Shown here piece after piece: positions 9,335-17,368 of a stretch of 64,000 nt of DNA. The notes under the pieces are model-generated. The model was not told the DNA's origin. It was given only the letters and a program-made list of their open reading frames with translations, and did no database searches. The position numbers and the translations under genes were made by a program. This stretch comes from Candidatus Rifleibacteriota bacterium (GTDB lineage Bacteria > Muiribacteriota > Ozemobacteria > Ozemobacterales > Ozemobacteraceae): the NCBI GenBank assembly GCA_012517355.1, contig JAAYVD010000134.1:1-64000 (forward strand). Reading direction: 5' to 3'. Within the stretch, counting starts at the first letter, position 1. Every line of letters starts with the position of its first letter.

Positions 9335-10360
9335 TCAGGGGAGGGCCACCTCGGCCAGGGCGATCTCGTCCGGCCGGCGCATCAGGAGCACCAGCAGGCG
9401 GGAGGGGACGGCCCCGGGGGCGGCGACGATCTGCGCCACCCGGCCGGCATCGGCGGGGAACCGCCAGGCGCCGGGCAGCGGCAGCCGGACCGGATCCTTC
9501 CCGATCTCCAGACGGAGCAGGGCGGGCCCCTTCCCGTCGCGCAGGTAGGCGAAGGCGGTGCCGGCGGCGTCGATGTCGAGGATGCGCACCTCGTCGGCTT
9601 CGAGCTGGGCCAACACGTCCGGCTCGGTCGCCGCATCTCCGGCCTGGCGGCGGGTGATCACCCAGTCGGCGTCTCCCTCGCGGTCGGCGACGACCAGGTG
9701 GCCCTCGCAGGCGGCCAGGGATTCGGCGGACAGCGGGAAATCGGCGCCCGGCGCGTCGGCGTCCGGATCGGGGGGGGCATCGCACCGCCGCAGCATCAGG
9801 AGGTGGCGGGCCCGGTCATACAGCCAGAAGGCGGCGGGCCCGGCCGGCCAGAAGCGGGTGATGACCGCGTCCTGGGCATCGGTCAGCAGCCAGGTGGCAT
9901 CGACGGCCCCGTCGGGATCGGCGCGCCGGATGGTGGCGGTCGACTGTTCCAGCAGCCAGGCCTGGGGGCCGGGCGCCTGCAGGTCGGTGAAGAAGCGGGA
10001 CTCGAGCTTGCGGTCGGGGCCGTGGACCAGCGGGGTCACCCGCTGGGGGACGGCCTTCCCGGGGAGGTATTCGACCAGGAAGGGGGTGAATCGGTTGACG
10101 AACTGGAGGCGCCCGTCAACGGCCCAGAAACTCTGCGGGGCGAACCGGTATTCCTTGCCGTCGACCTTGAGAATGGTCGCCTCCCCGTCGGGGAGTTTCC
10201 AGGACAGGAGCGACCGCGGCGCCAGAGCGTTTGAAGAACCGCGGGGGCGGGCGGCGACCGGGGGAACGGCCAGCAGGACCAGCGCCCCCAGCAGAAGGCA
10301 GGCGGCGGCGACCGCCCGCAGGCCCCGGTTCCGGGGGAGGAGGGAGACAGGGGTGGGCAT
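9335..10360 (-). CDS. Exported protein of unknown function, possibly a beta-propeller
   Basis: 341 residues from ATG 10360 (MPTPVSLLPRNRG); the frame is open further upstream but inside the neighbouring gene. A signal peptide spans about residues 14-37 (VAAACLLLGALVLLAVPPVAA). The mature part is rich in short beta strands with recurring W and D/G turns (SFWAVDGRL, AFWLYDRARHLL, ILDIDAAGTAFAYLRDG), which resembles a six- or seven-bladed propeller, but no diagnostic repeat was pinned down. It is the middle gene of a three-gene cluster with an SH3b/3D protein and a HEAT protein, all exported, which points to a role in the envelope. Confidence 0.7.
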   Translation of the reverse strand: MPTPVSLLPRNRGLRAVAAACLLLGALVLLAVPPVAARPRGSSNALAPRSLLSWKLPDGEATILKVDGKEYRFAPQSFWAVDGRLQFVNRFTPFLVEYLPGKAVPQRVTPLVHGPDRKLESRFFTDLQAPGPQAWLLEQSTATIRRADPDGAVDATWLLTDAQDAVITRFWPAGPAAFWLYDRARHLLMLRRCDAPPDPDADAPGADFPLSAESLAACEGHLVVADREGDADWVITRRQAGDAATEPDVLAQLEADEVRILDIDAAGTAFAYLRDGKGPALLRLEIGKDPVRLPLPGAWRFPADAGRVAQIVAAPGAVPSRLLVLLMRRPDEIALAEVALP

Positions 10361-10370
10361 GGCGGTCCTC

Positions 10371-11276
10371 CTAGGTGAGGGTGCGGACGGTGACGCGGGC
10401 GGGCAGGCGGTAGGCATCGGCCTTGGTCTGGCAGCAGATGTCCACGTGCTGGCCCTTGATGCCGCCGCCGACGTCGCAGGCGAGGAACCGGACACCGGGG
10501 AACTGGTCGATGGTGAAATACGTGCCGGTCTTGATGACGCGGGGATCGGTGGCGCAACTGACGTAGGCCTTGGGGTCCTTGGCGTTGTACTGCTGCAGCG
10601 TGCGCAGTTTCTGGCCGCGGCAGTCGTAGGCGCCGCCCTCGAGGCGGGCTTCGGCCTTTGTTTTGTAGCCGCCAGGGGGGGGTGGGTAGTAGCCCGTGGC
10701 CTTGACATTCATGGGAGCGCCCCTCCCCGCCGGGGTGGAACCCGCGGGGACGCCGGAGGTGACCGGAGCCGGCGTCTTGCCCGCTTTGGCGGTGGTCGTG
10801 ACCGCACCCTGGGTGATGTATTTCGCGAAGGCATACCCGACCCGGTTCCCAACCCGGATCCGGTACCAGCTTCCCTGGCGGCCGAGGATCTCGACCCGGT
10901 CGCCACCGTGCAACCGGCTGATGACCGGGCCGTTGGGGGAGGTGCGGAAGTTCAGGTAGTCGCGGACCTGGACGGTACCCGCCTGTCCCGTGGGGAGAGC
11001 CTGGGCTTTGGGGGCAGCCGAACTCTTGAGGGCGGACCGGACCGACCCTTCCATCTTTTCGATCCAGGTGAGGAGCCGGTCGACCCGCTCGGCGGCCGAC
11101 CCGGACAGGGCGACCGCCTTGGTCTCCACCTGCTGGCGCAAGGGGGTGAGGGATTCGTCGGCGAAGGGGCCGGCGGGGAGGGCGGCAGCTGGGGCGGTCC
11201 CTCCGGGCCAGCTGCCGATGAGCAGCAGGACAGCGAACAGATTGGCCGCCAGAAAAATCCTGGAACGGTCATGCAT
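10371..11276 (-). CDS. Exported SH3b plus 3D-domain protein, likely cell-wall associated
   Basis: 301 residues. ATG 11276 was chosen because GGAGG lies 8 bases before it. Signal peptide at about residues 8-33. A bacterial SH3 domain follows at about 95-150 (LNFRTSPNGPVISRLHGGD, GSWYRIRV, GYAFAKYI). The C-terminal 110 residues form a 3D (double-psi beta-barrel) domain: MNVKATGYYP at its start, and RFLACDVGGGIKGQHVDICC carrying the aspartates that name the family. 3D domains occur in MltA-type lytic transglycosylases and Rpf/YabE-type muralytic proteins, while SH3b domains bind peptidoglycan. A peptidoglycan-cleaving or wall-binding role is therefore likely. First gene of the cluster with the propeller-like and HEAT genes. 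Confidence 0.85.
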   Translation of the reverse strand: MHDRSRIFLAANLFAVLLLIGSWPGGTAPAAALPAGPFADESLTPLRQQVETKAVALSGSAAERVDRLLTWIEKMEGSVRSALKSSAAPKAQALPTGQAGTVQVRDYLNFRTSPNGPVISRLHGGDRVEILGRQGSWYRIRVGNRVGYAFAKYITQGAVTTTAKAGKTPAPVTSGVPAGSTPAGRGAPMNVKATGYYPPPPGGYKTKAEARLEGGAYDCRGQKLRTLQQYNAKDPKAYVSCATDPRVIKTGTYFTIDQFPGVRFLACDVGGGIKGQHVDICCQTKADAYRLPARVTVRTLT

Positions 11277-11479
11277 GAAGGTTGCCTCCGGTGAATTGTC
11301 TCCGGGCATGATAGCAGTACCCTCCCTGCCCGCTAAAGAAATTTTTCACGATCCGTGTCCGACCCTCTTGGATAGCGGCTGGACGAGGGCCTCCCGCCGC
11401 CGTTGGACGGCCCTGCGGGCATCCTGGCCGGCCGCCAGGTCGGTGTCGGCGGCTGGAACCCGGGGGCGGGCGCAGCAGG

Positions 11480-12742
11480 TCAGGGGATCAGCAGGGTCAC
11501 GGTGGCCAGGACCGGGCAGTGGTCGGAGACCCGGGGGTCGCGCAGCACCACCGACCGGATTTCCGCGTTCCCGCCTGGGGCGACCAGAGCGATGACGTGG
11601 TCGATCTTCCGCAGGGGATTGCCGTTGGCGGTCCCGGAGAGCAGGTCCTGTTCCTGGTGGAAGCGGCCCTCGTTCAGGTCCACCACGTCGCTCGCGGAAA
11701 GGTTCAGGTCGCCGCCCAGGATGAGAGGCCGGGGGCGACCCCGGCAGGCTTCGAGCAGGCCGGCGAACTGCTGCCGGGTGATGGCCCCCCGCTCGGCCTC
11801 GCCGGAAGCGGCGTAGAGGTGGGTATCGACGACCTCGACCGGCCCCGCGGGGCTGGGCAGGCGCACGCCCAGGCACCCCTTCCCCGCCACCAGCTCGACG
11901 AGGTTGTGGCGGCGGGTACGGTCGAACACGGCCCGCCAGGTGTCGAGCGGGGCTTCCCGCGAGAGGATGACCAGCCCGGTTTCGTTGTACAGGCCGAGCG
12001 GTCCGGTGACGACGTGGTAGTCGGGCAGGTGCTGCCGGAGTCGCAAGATGAAGGAGGGCAACCAGACCTCCTGCAGGAGAGCCACGTCGGGACGGGTTTC
12101 CCGGACCATCGCCGCGAACCGGTCCAGCCGTTCGAGATGGCGGGAGGCGGCCGGGGGCGGCAGCAGCCACAGGTTGGCGGTCATCACGGTCAGGGTGCAG
12201 GGGCCGCTTCCGGGCAGCGCTGTGACAGCGGCGGAAAGGCCGGTCGCCCCCCCCGGACCAGGCGAAGCGCCCGCTTCGTGCCGCCATTCAGGGCGGCCAG
12301 GGGGCCCTTCCGACAGCGGGTAGGCCGGAAGGGGCTGAGGGGGGGCGGCTTCCCAGACGGAGGCGGAAGCCGGGTCCGACAGGTGGCCGGGGAGGCCCGG
12401 CACGGCCTCACGCAGCGGCGTCACCCAGGCGCGCAGCCCGGCGGGCAGGGGGAGGCGGAAGGGAATGAAGCCCCTGGGGGACCGGCGGATGGGGGAAGGG
12501 ACGCCATGCGCCAGCCCCTGCCGGATCTCGGCCAGGCGGAAAAGCGGGAAGACCGTCCAGAAATCGTCGACCTCACCGGAAGGGGAAAGGCCGGCACCAT
12601 CTTCCGCCCGGCCACTGGAGATGGCGGGATGGAGGGCGGCCGAACCACCATCGGCGGGAAGAGGCTGACCGGCCGCCAGGCCTGCGGTCACCAGCCACAG
12701 GAAAGCGAGTATCAGAGGCAGGCGGAGCTGGATTCGGGACAT
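11480..12742 (-). CDS. Exported endonuclease/exonuclease/phosphatase (EEP) family protein
   Basis: 420 residues. Signal peptide at about 1-25 (LPLILAFLWLVTAGLAAGQ), then some 150 residues without a recognised domain. The C-terminal 250 residues carry the EEP metal-dependent hydrolase motifs in order: TVMTANLWLL, VALLQEVWL, VDTHLYAASG, LILGGDLNL, KIDHVIAL and VSDHCPVLATV. The conserved N, E, D, D-N and D-H residues of the DNase I/sphingomyelinase fold are all present, so the enzyme should be active. The substrate could be nucleic acid or a phosphodiester in lipid; because it is exported, either extracellular DNA or phospholipid is possible. It stands alone on the minus strand, about 200 bases upstream of the SH3b/3D gene. 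Confidence 0.88.
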   Translation of the reverse strand: MSRIQLRLPLILAFLWLVTAGLAAGQPLPADGGSAALHPAISSGRAEDGAGLSPSGEVDDFWTVFPLFRLAEIRQGLAHGVPSPIRRSPRGFIPFRLPLPAGLRAWVTPLREAVPGLPGHLSDPASASVWEAAPPQPLPAYPLSEGPPGRPEWRHEAGASPGPGGATGLSAAVTALPGSGPCTLTVMTANLWLLPPPAASRHLERLDRFAAMVRETRPDVALLQEVWLPSFILRLRQHLPDYHVVTGPLGLYNETGLVILSREAPLDTWRAVFDRTRRHNLVELVAGKGCLGVRLPSPAGPVEVVDTHLYAASGEAERGAITRQQFAGLLEACRGRPRPLILGGDLNLSASDVVDLNEGRFHQEQDLLSGTANGNPLRKIDHVIALVAPGGNAEIRSVVLRDPRVSDHCPVLATVTLLIP

Positions 12743-13231
12743 GGAGCCTCCGGGAAATGGATGCCCGGTTCACCGGCGACCTCCGGCGAACCCGGTCGCC
12801 GCCACCATACCATGGGAGGGAGAGGGCCACAAATCCCGGTCACGGCCCGTGCCATTGGGAAACAACAGGCCGGACCTCGATTCCGATGAGGTCGCGGGCG
12901 CGCCGCGGCGGAAATTGGCGAACCTCCGGGCGCCTCTTGGCGGGATGCCGACCGGTTGTCCCGCGCCGCCTTCCGTGGGGACAGCAGAGCTGTCCGCCTT
13001 CGGGTCGGTCGGGTGTCCCGAGATCGAGCGGTCGGCAAGAGCGAAAGCGGGGGTATGAGGACGCGGTGGCTTCGGCAGCAAAGGGAAGGGACGGTGTGGA
13101 TGGGCGCGGCAACCGGTGGCCGCTTCTGCATTTCCACTGGGGAGAAACCAGCCCTGGAAATGTAACTTCCGCTCCCAGGATGGTAAGATGGTTCAGGAGA
13201 ATCTGATACTGGGGACACTGGAGGAACGACG
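12743..13231. other. Intergenic region between divergent genes, with a hairpin
   Basis: About 490 bases between the divergently transcribed EEP gene and the NlpC/P60-like gene. Several shadow frames are open but show no protein-like features. A perfect 7-bp hairpin, GGACAGC-AGA-GCTGTCC, lies at 12979-12995. Just before the plus-strand gene, TAAGAT near 13179-13184 could be a -10 box, and GGAGG at about 13219 is its ribosome binding site. Nothing else is recognised. Confidence 0.4.
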
Positions 13232-14170
13232 ATGCGAACGAATCCTGTCCGACCGGGAATGCTGCTGATGCTGGCCTTGGCCCTGACCCTTGGCGGGTTG
13301 GTCTGGGCCCAGGAAGACCTGCAAGGGGTGCTGGACACCCACGAACCCAAGGTGGCGGCGCCGGCCATCGAGCGCCAGGACACCCCCGCCCAGACGGCCG
13401 CCGCGCCGGCCGCCACCGACCCCTGGGCGGCGGTCCGGGCACGCCTGCAGGCCATCATCGACCGGCTGCAGAAGATCCTCGACCTGCTGCGCGGCGGTTC
13501 CACCGCCGTGGTCGAGGATCCCGGCAAGGACAAGGGCAAGGAACAAGACAAGCCCAAGACCGACGACCAGGAAAAGTCGGCCTATCAGCCCAAGGGGACG
13601 CTGAAACCCGAATCCTTCGGCTACGGCTCCCGCTACCAGGCGGTCTACGACATCGTCGAGAAATACTGCGCCGTCAACCAGAAATACGTGCTGAGCGCGG
13701 GCCACACCTGGAAGGGCTACACCGGCCAGACCGACTGCTCGGGGTTCACCGGCCATTTCTACCAGATGCTGTGCTCGATCGCCGGGGTGCCGCCGGTGTT
13801 CTCGCAGAAAGGCTGGTTCCCCTCGAGCCAGGTGTACAAGACGCAATACACCAAGAAGATCACCAGTGCCTGGCCGCCGCCCAAGCCCCGTGACCTGATC
13901 AAGCCGGGCGACATCTTCGTGCTGGACAAGGACGGCCGTTCCTACGGGCACATCGGGGTGTTCATGGGCTACGACAAGTCGGGCAACCCGCTGATCGCCC
14001 ATTCGACCACGACCACCATCAGCACCAAGGCGGTCCGGGGAAACAAGGGGCATACCGGGGTCCGCATCGAGCCCATGCCCTCGTACTACCGTGAGCGCTG
14101 GTCGGGCATCTACCGCATCAACGGCACCGACCAGGCCCTCGACAAGCTCGTCAAGCAGGGAGCCAAGTGA
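13232..14170 (+). CDS. Exported NlpC/P60-like cysteine peptidase/amidase
   Basis: 312 residues from ATG 13232, with GGAGG upstream. Signal peptide at about 1-26 ending VWAQ. Residues 30-130 are a low-complexity linker with a short helix (RLQAIIDRLQKILDLL) and a Lys/Asp-rich stretch. The C-terminal half has the papain-like layout of NlpC/P60 enzymes: TDCSGF with candidate catalytic Cys169, YGHIGVFMGYD with His240, and IAHST downstream. These enzymes cut peptide bonds in peptidoglycan stem peptides. The order Cys-His is as expected, but the spacing is wider than in compact P60 domains, so a related amidase (CHAP-like) is possible. The stop overlaps the next gene's start (TGATG), so the two are coupled. 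Confidence 0.8.
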   Translation: MRTNPVRPGMLLMLALALTLGGLVWAQEDLQGVLDTHEPKVAAPAIERQDTPAQTAAAPAATDPWAAVRARLQAIIDRLQKILDLLRGGSTAVVEDPGKDKGKEQDKPKTDDQEKSAYQPKGTLKPESFGYGSRYQAVYDIVEKYCAVNQKYVLSAGHTWKGYTGQTDCSGFTGHFYQMLCSIAGVPPVFSQKGWFPSSQVYKTQYTKKITSAWPPPKPRDLIKPGDIFVLDKDGRSYGHIGVFMGYDKSGNPLIAHSTTTTISTKAVRGNKGHTGVRIEPMPSYYRERWSGIYRINGTDQALDKLVKQGAK

Positions 14171-15192
14171 TGGACGCCATCCGCCCCACGACCAGCACCT
14201 CACCTTCCCTCCGCATCGTCGGGTTCGCCCGGAGGGCGACCCTCGGCCTCCTCCTGGCCGCTTCCCTGGCCGCTTCCCTGGCCGGGCCGGCCCCGGTGGC
14301 AGCCGGCCAGGGGCCGTTGCCGACCTTCGCCAATGGCAGTGCCCCCGGCCAGGTCGCCATGCTGACCGAGGATGGCCTGCTGCACACCGGCCCCCTGACC
14401 GGGCCGGCCGCCTTCCTGACCGCCCCCGACGGGCGGTTGTTCGTCGCCGACACGCTCAACCAGAGGATATTGCTGGTCGATCAAGCCGGACAGACCAGCC
14501 AGATCGTCGACCTGAGCGGGCTGGAGCGCCGGGCCGGCCTGGACCAGGCCCCCATGGTGTGTGACCTGGCCCTGGCGGGCCAGTCCCACCTCTATCTGGC
14601 CGACGCGGCGAACCTGACCGTGCTGGTGGTGGATCTCGCCACCGGCTACCAGCGCCGGTTCGGCCGGGGCGGCACCCGTCCGGGGGAATTCCTGCAGATC
14701 AACCGCATCCGGGCGGATGCCGAAGGGAACGCCTTCGTCGAGGATGCGGCCACCCAGAAGACGCTGGTCTTCCGGCGCGACGGGGTTTTGCTGGCCGAGA
14801 TCCCCGGGGTGACCAACGCGGCGGTCGACCGTGACGGGCGGCTCCACCAGCCGGTGTTCGAGGGGAACCCGCGGGAGCGGGCCATCGAGGTCTTCGACCG
14901 CACCGGCCGCAGCCATGGCATCCTGGGCCGGATCACCGACCCGCTGGAGATCTCCCTGGTCACCTGCCTGGGCTTCGACGCGGCAGGCAACCTGCATGTA
15001 GCCTATTCGACCGACCTGGGCCGGAACTACGCGGTCATGGGCCCGGACGGGCGGGTCCGCCAGACCCGGCGGCACCCGGCGTTCGACATCGGGCTGGACG
15101 TGACCACCCCGGAGTGGGTGGCCCCCGACGGCCGGATCCTGACCATCAAGGCCTCGAGCCAGCAGCTCGCCATCCGGGAACTGTCGTTCTAG
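14170..15192 (+). CDS. Exported NHL-type beta-propeller protein
   Basis: 340 residues from ATG 14170; a GTG one codon earlier is also possible. Signal peptide at about 20-45 (TLGLLLAASLAASLAGPAPVAA). The mature protein repeats the NHL blade pattern: FLTAPDGRLFVADTLNQRIL, HLYLADAANLTVLVVDLATG, FLQINRIRADAEGNAFVEDA, LGFDAAGNLHVAYSTDLG. Such propellers bind proteins, sugars or nucleic acid and rarely have catalysis. Translational coupling to the NlpC/P60-like gene suggests they work together, the propeller perhaps as a targeting subunit. The same pairing of a wall-active protein and a propeller-like protein occurs on the minus strand at 9.3-11.3 kb. Confidence 0.8.
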   Translation: MDAIRPTTSTSPSLRIVGFARRATLGLLLAASLAASLAGPAPVAAGQGPLPTFANGSAPGQVAMLTEDGLLHTGPLTGPAAFLTAPDGRLFVADTLNQRILLVDQAGQTSQIVDLSGLERRAGLDQAPMVCDLALAGQSHLYLADAANLTVLVVDLATGYQRRFGRGGTRPGEFLQINRIRADAEGNAFVEDAATQKTLVFRRDGVLLAEIPGVTNAAVDRDGRLHQPVFEGNPRERAIEVFDRTGRSHGILGRITDPLEISLVTCLGFDAAGNLHVAYSTDLGRNYAVMGPDGRVRQTRRHPAFDIGLDVTTPEWVAPDGRILTIKASSQQLAIRELSF

Positions 15193-15514
15193 CCGGCAAA
15201 CCGGGACCGGCGCGGCGGCCGGGCATCCCGGGCGAGGAATCTGGCGAGGAGCCCAGCGGGGAACCAAGCGGGGAACCAGGCGGGGAACCGCCGGTGCCAG
15301 GAAAGGGCACGTTCGCCGGGTGGGGGTGGTAGGCTTCCCCTCCTTAGGCCAGGAAGGGGCGGTTCCCCTGGGGATGGGGGGAACCGGCGGCTTCACGCCG
15401 ACCCCGGTGCAGGCAGGGGGAAGTTTCCGGCATCGTCCCGGTGGGGCAGGGGAAACCCTGCCCCGTCCGCTTTCCTGGGGATGCCGCAGGGGATGCCGAC
15501 TTGGCCCTTGCGCC

Positions 15515-15539
15515 ACCTACTTACTGATCGGTAGGTAAG
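15515..15539. promoter_or_regulatory. Imperfect palindrome resembling a TetR-family operator
   Basis: ACCTACTTACTGATCGGTAGGTAAG has dyad symmetry around GATC (about 7 of 10 paired positions in its central 20 bases) and resembles operators of TetR/AcrR regulators. No TetR gene lies nearby and no gene starts within 300 bases downstream on the plus strand, so the function is uncertain. Confidence 0.25.
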
Positions 15540-15589
15540 CGCTACACCCCCCCAAGAAAAGAAACAATGATCCGCATAAAGGCTTGCCG

Positions 15590-15632
15590 AAGGGGCTTTG
15601 CCCCTTCACCCCACCAGGGCCGATGGCCCTGG
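15590..15632. repeat. Two adjacent G+C-rich hairpins in a 650-base gene-free stretch
   Basis: AAGGGGCTTTGCCCCTT (15590-15606) and CCAGGGCCGATGGCCCTGG (15614-15632) are near-perfect stems side by side. They lie between the end of the NHL gene (15192) and the convergent TPR-ankyrin gene (stop at 15843) and could stop transcription from both sides, although no U-run follows. The rest of 15193-15842 shows open shadow frames but no gene that I can support. Confidence 0.4.
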
Positions 15633-15842
15633 ACCCTTTCTGCTGGCGAGGGGAACGCCGACACCTTCCCCTCGCGGAAGTTCCGCTTCGCGGCCCGTCA
15701 GCCCTGGAACGGACGGCAGGAAAATGACACGGGCGGCGCGGAGGCGGGGCGGCCGAGGCGGCGACCGCGGCGTGGCGGGGCGCCGCCGACGGAAGTCAGG
15801 GCGACCCGCCTGGGGAGGACGTCGGTCTCGGGCGGGGAGGCG

Positions 15843-16991
15843 TCAGTTCTGGGTGGCGCCCGGGGGGAACTTTTCGGCCCCGTGCTTTTCGAGCAGGGCG
15901 GCGACCTCGGGGTGGTTCTCCTTGAGGGCCCAGAACAGGGCCGAACGGCGGAAGAGGCCGTCCCGGACGTTGGTCAGGGCGTTGACCTGGGCGCCGGCCT
16001 TGATCAGGATCTCGGCGGTCTCGAGGGCCCCGCTCTGGGCGGCGATGATCAGCGGGGTGGACTCGGACGGCCCGTCGGCGGGCGAATCGAAGCCGGGAAC
16101 GTCGACGGCGGCGCCGGCCTCGAGGAGCAGGCGGGCGGATTCGGGGTCGTTCTCCCATGCCGCGACGTGGAGGGGGGCCCGGTTGAGGGCATCGCGGGAG
16201 TCGAGGGCGGCACGGGCCTGGATGAGGAGGGAGACGACAGGGGCCGCCTTGGCCTTGATGGCGAGGTGGAGGGCGGGGGTGCCCTTGCCGTCCTTCTGGT
16301 TGGGATCGGCGCCCTCCTGGAGGAGGCGGGAAACGGCCTCCTGGTCGCCCGCCTGGACGGCCCCGAGCAGGTCGTTCGCAGGGGCGGCCGGAGGCGCGGC
16401 CCCTTCGGCATTCCGGTACTGGTCGTACAGGTTGTCGGCGCGACCCTGGTCGAGGGCGGCCAGCACGTGATACTGGTCTTCCGCCTCGTCCTTGCGGCCG
16501 CACTGCAGGAGCATCCAGGCCAGCCCGAACTGGGCCTCGACGTTGCCGGGCTTGGCCTGGGCGGCCTGCCGGTAGGCATCCGCAGCCGCCTCGAACTTCC
16601 CCTGCGACTGGTGGACGCCGGCGAGGTTGATCCAGGCGGCATCGTTTTCGGGAGCGATTTCGGTGGCCCGCTGCAGGGCGGCGGCCGCCTCGTCGGGCCG
16701 TTTGAGGTCGCGCAGCACGAGACCGAGATTGTAGTGGGCGGGGCCCATCTCCGGATCCCGTTCCGTGGCCATGGTCAGGAACTCGGCGGCCTCCTCGAGC
16801 CGCCGTGCCTGGATCAGCATGGTGCCGAGGTTGTAGGCTGACCGGGCATCGTCAGGATTGGCCTCGACCTGCTCCTTCAGCCTCTCGATCTGCGCGCTGT
16901 TCTGGGCCGACCCCGGTCTCGGGCAAACCAGGAGCAGGCATCCCAGCAGGAGGGCAGACAGGAACCGGGTCAGGCGGGCAGAGGTCGGCAT
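15843..16991 (-). CDS. Exported TPR plus ankyrin-repeat protein
   Basis: 382 residues from ATG 16991, preceded by AAGGAG at good distance; the frame is open 25 codons further but without a ribosome site. Signal peptide at about 1-30 (LTRFLSALLLGCLLLVC). Residues 35-185 hold four to five TPR units (SAYNLGTMLIQARRLEEAAE, AHYNLGLVLRDLKRPDEAAA, AWINLAGVHQSQGKFEAAAD, AQFGLAWMLLQCGRKDEAED). Residues 205-375 hold about five ankyrin units (DLLGAVQAGDQEAVSRLLQE, TPALHLAIKAKAAPVVSLL, TPLIIAAQSGALETAEILI). Both repeat types bind protein partners; there is no catalytic motif. The fusion in an exported protein suggests an envelope scaffold or effector. It is a single gene. Confidence 0.88.
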   Translation of the reverse strand: MPTSARLTRFLSALLLGCLLLVCPRPGSAQNSAQIERLKEQVEANPDDARSAYNLGTMLIQARRLEEAAEFLTMATERDPEMGPAHYNLGLVLRDLKRPDEAAAALQRATEIAPENDAAWINLAGVHQSQGKFEAAADAYRQAAQAKPGNVEAQFGLAWMLLQCGRKDEAEDQYHVLAALDQGRADNLYDQYRNAEGAAPPAAPANDLLGAVQAGDQEAVSRLLQEGADPNQKDGKGTPALHLAIKAKAAPVVSLLIQARAALDSRDALNRAPLHVAAWENDPESARLLLEAGAAVDVPGFDSPADGPSESTPLIIAAQSGALETAEILIKAGAQVNALTNVRDGLFRRSALFWALKENHPEVAALLEKHGAEKFPPGATQN

Positions 16992-17273
16992 GGCAACTTC
17001 TCCTTCCAAGGTGACCGTCATGGCCGCCAGGCGACGCAACGGCAGAGGAACCGGCGCCTGGCCCATTCATCCGGAGCTCTCGGGACAAGACCATTCTATC
17101 ACAGGGTGACTTTTCCCCCGTCTTCACCACACCCAGGCGGACACACCCCCCAGAAACCGCCATCACCGCGGGAGGAGCTTCGCACCTCCCGGCCACCCCA
17201 CCAGGGGCCACAGGCCGCTGGAACCCTTGGAGCCACCTGTGTTCACCGGGAATCCGGGGCCCGGGAATGGGGT

Positions 17274-17302
17274 TTGCCCCGAAGTTCGCCATCTGCTAGG
17301 AT
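17274..17302 (+). promoter_or_regulatory. Candidate sigma-70-type promoter for the transketolase operon
   Basis: TTGCCC (17274-17279) and TAGGAT (17297-17302) are 17 bases apart. Transcription would start near 17309, leaving a leader of about 60 bases before ATG 17369. The -35 match is weak, so this is a candidate only. The remainder of 17067-17368 shows nothing else. Confidence 0.35.
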
Positions 17303-17368
17303 GCCCCTTCCAGGCGGGAACCGGCCGTCGGGCGGTCGTGCCTGCCATTCTTGACGAGAGGTCCTGCC

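Noticed and set aside
11346-12287. 313-codon minus-strand frame overlapping the EEP gene
   Set aside because: The EEP frame carries all catalytic motifs; this one is Arg/Pro-rich and featureless.
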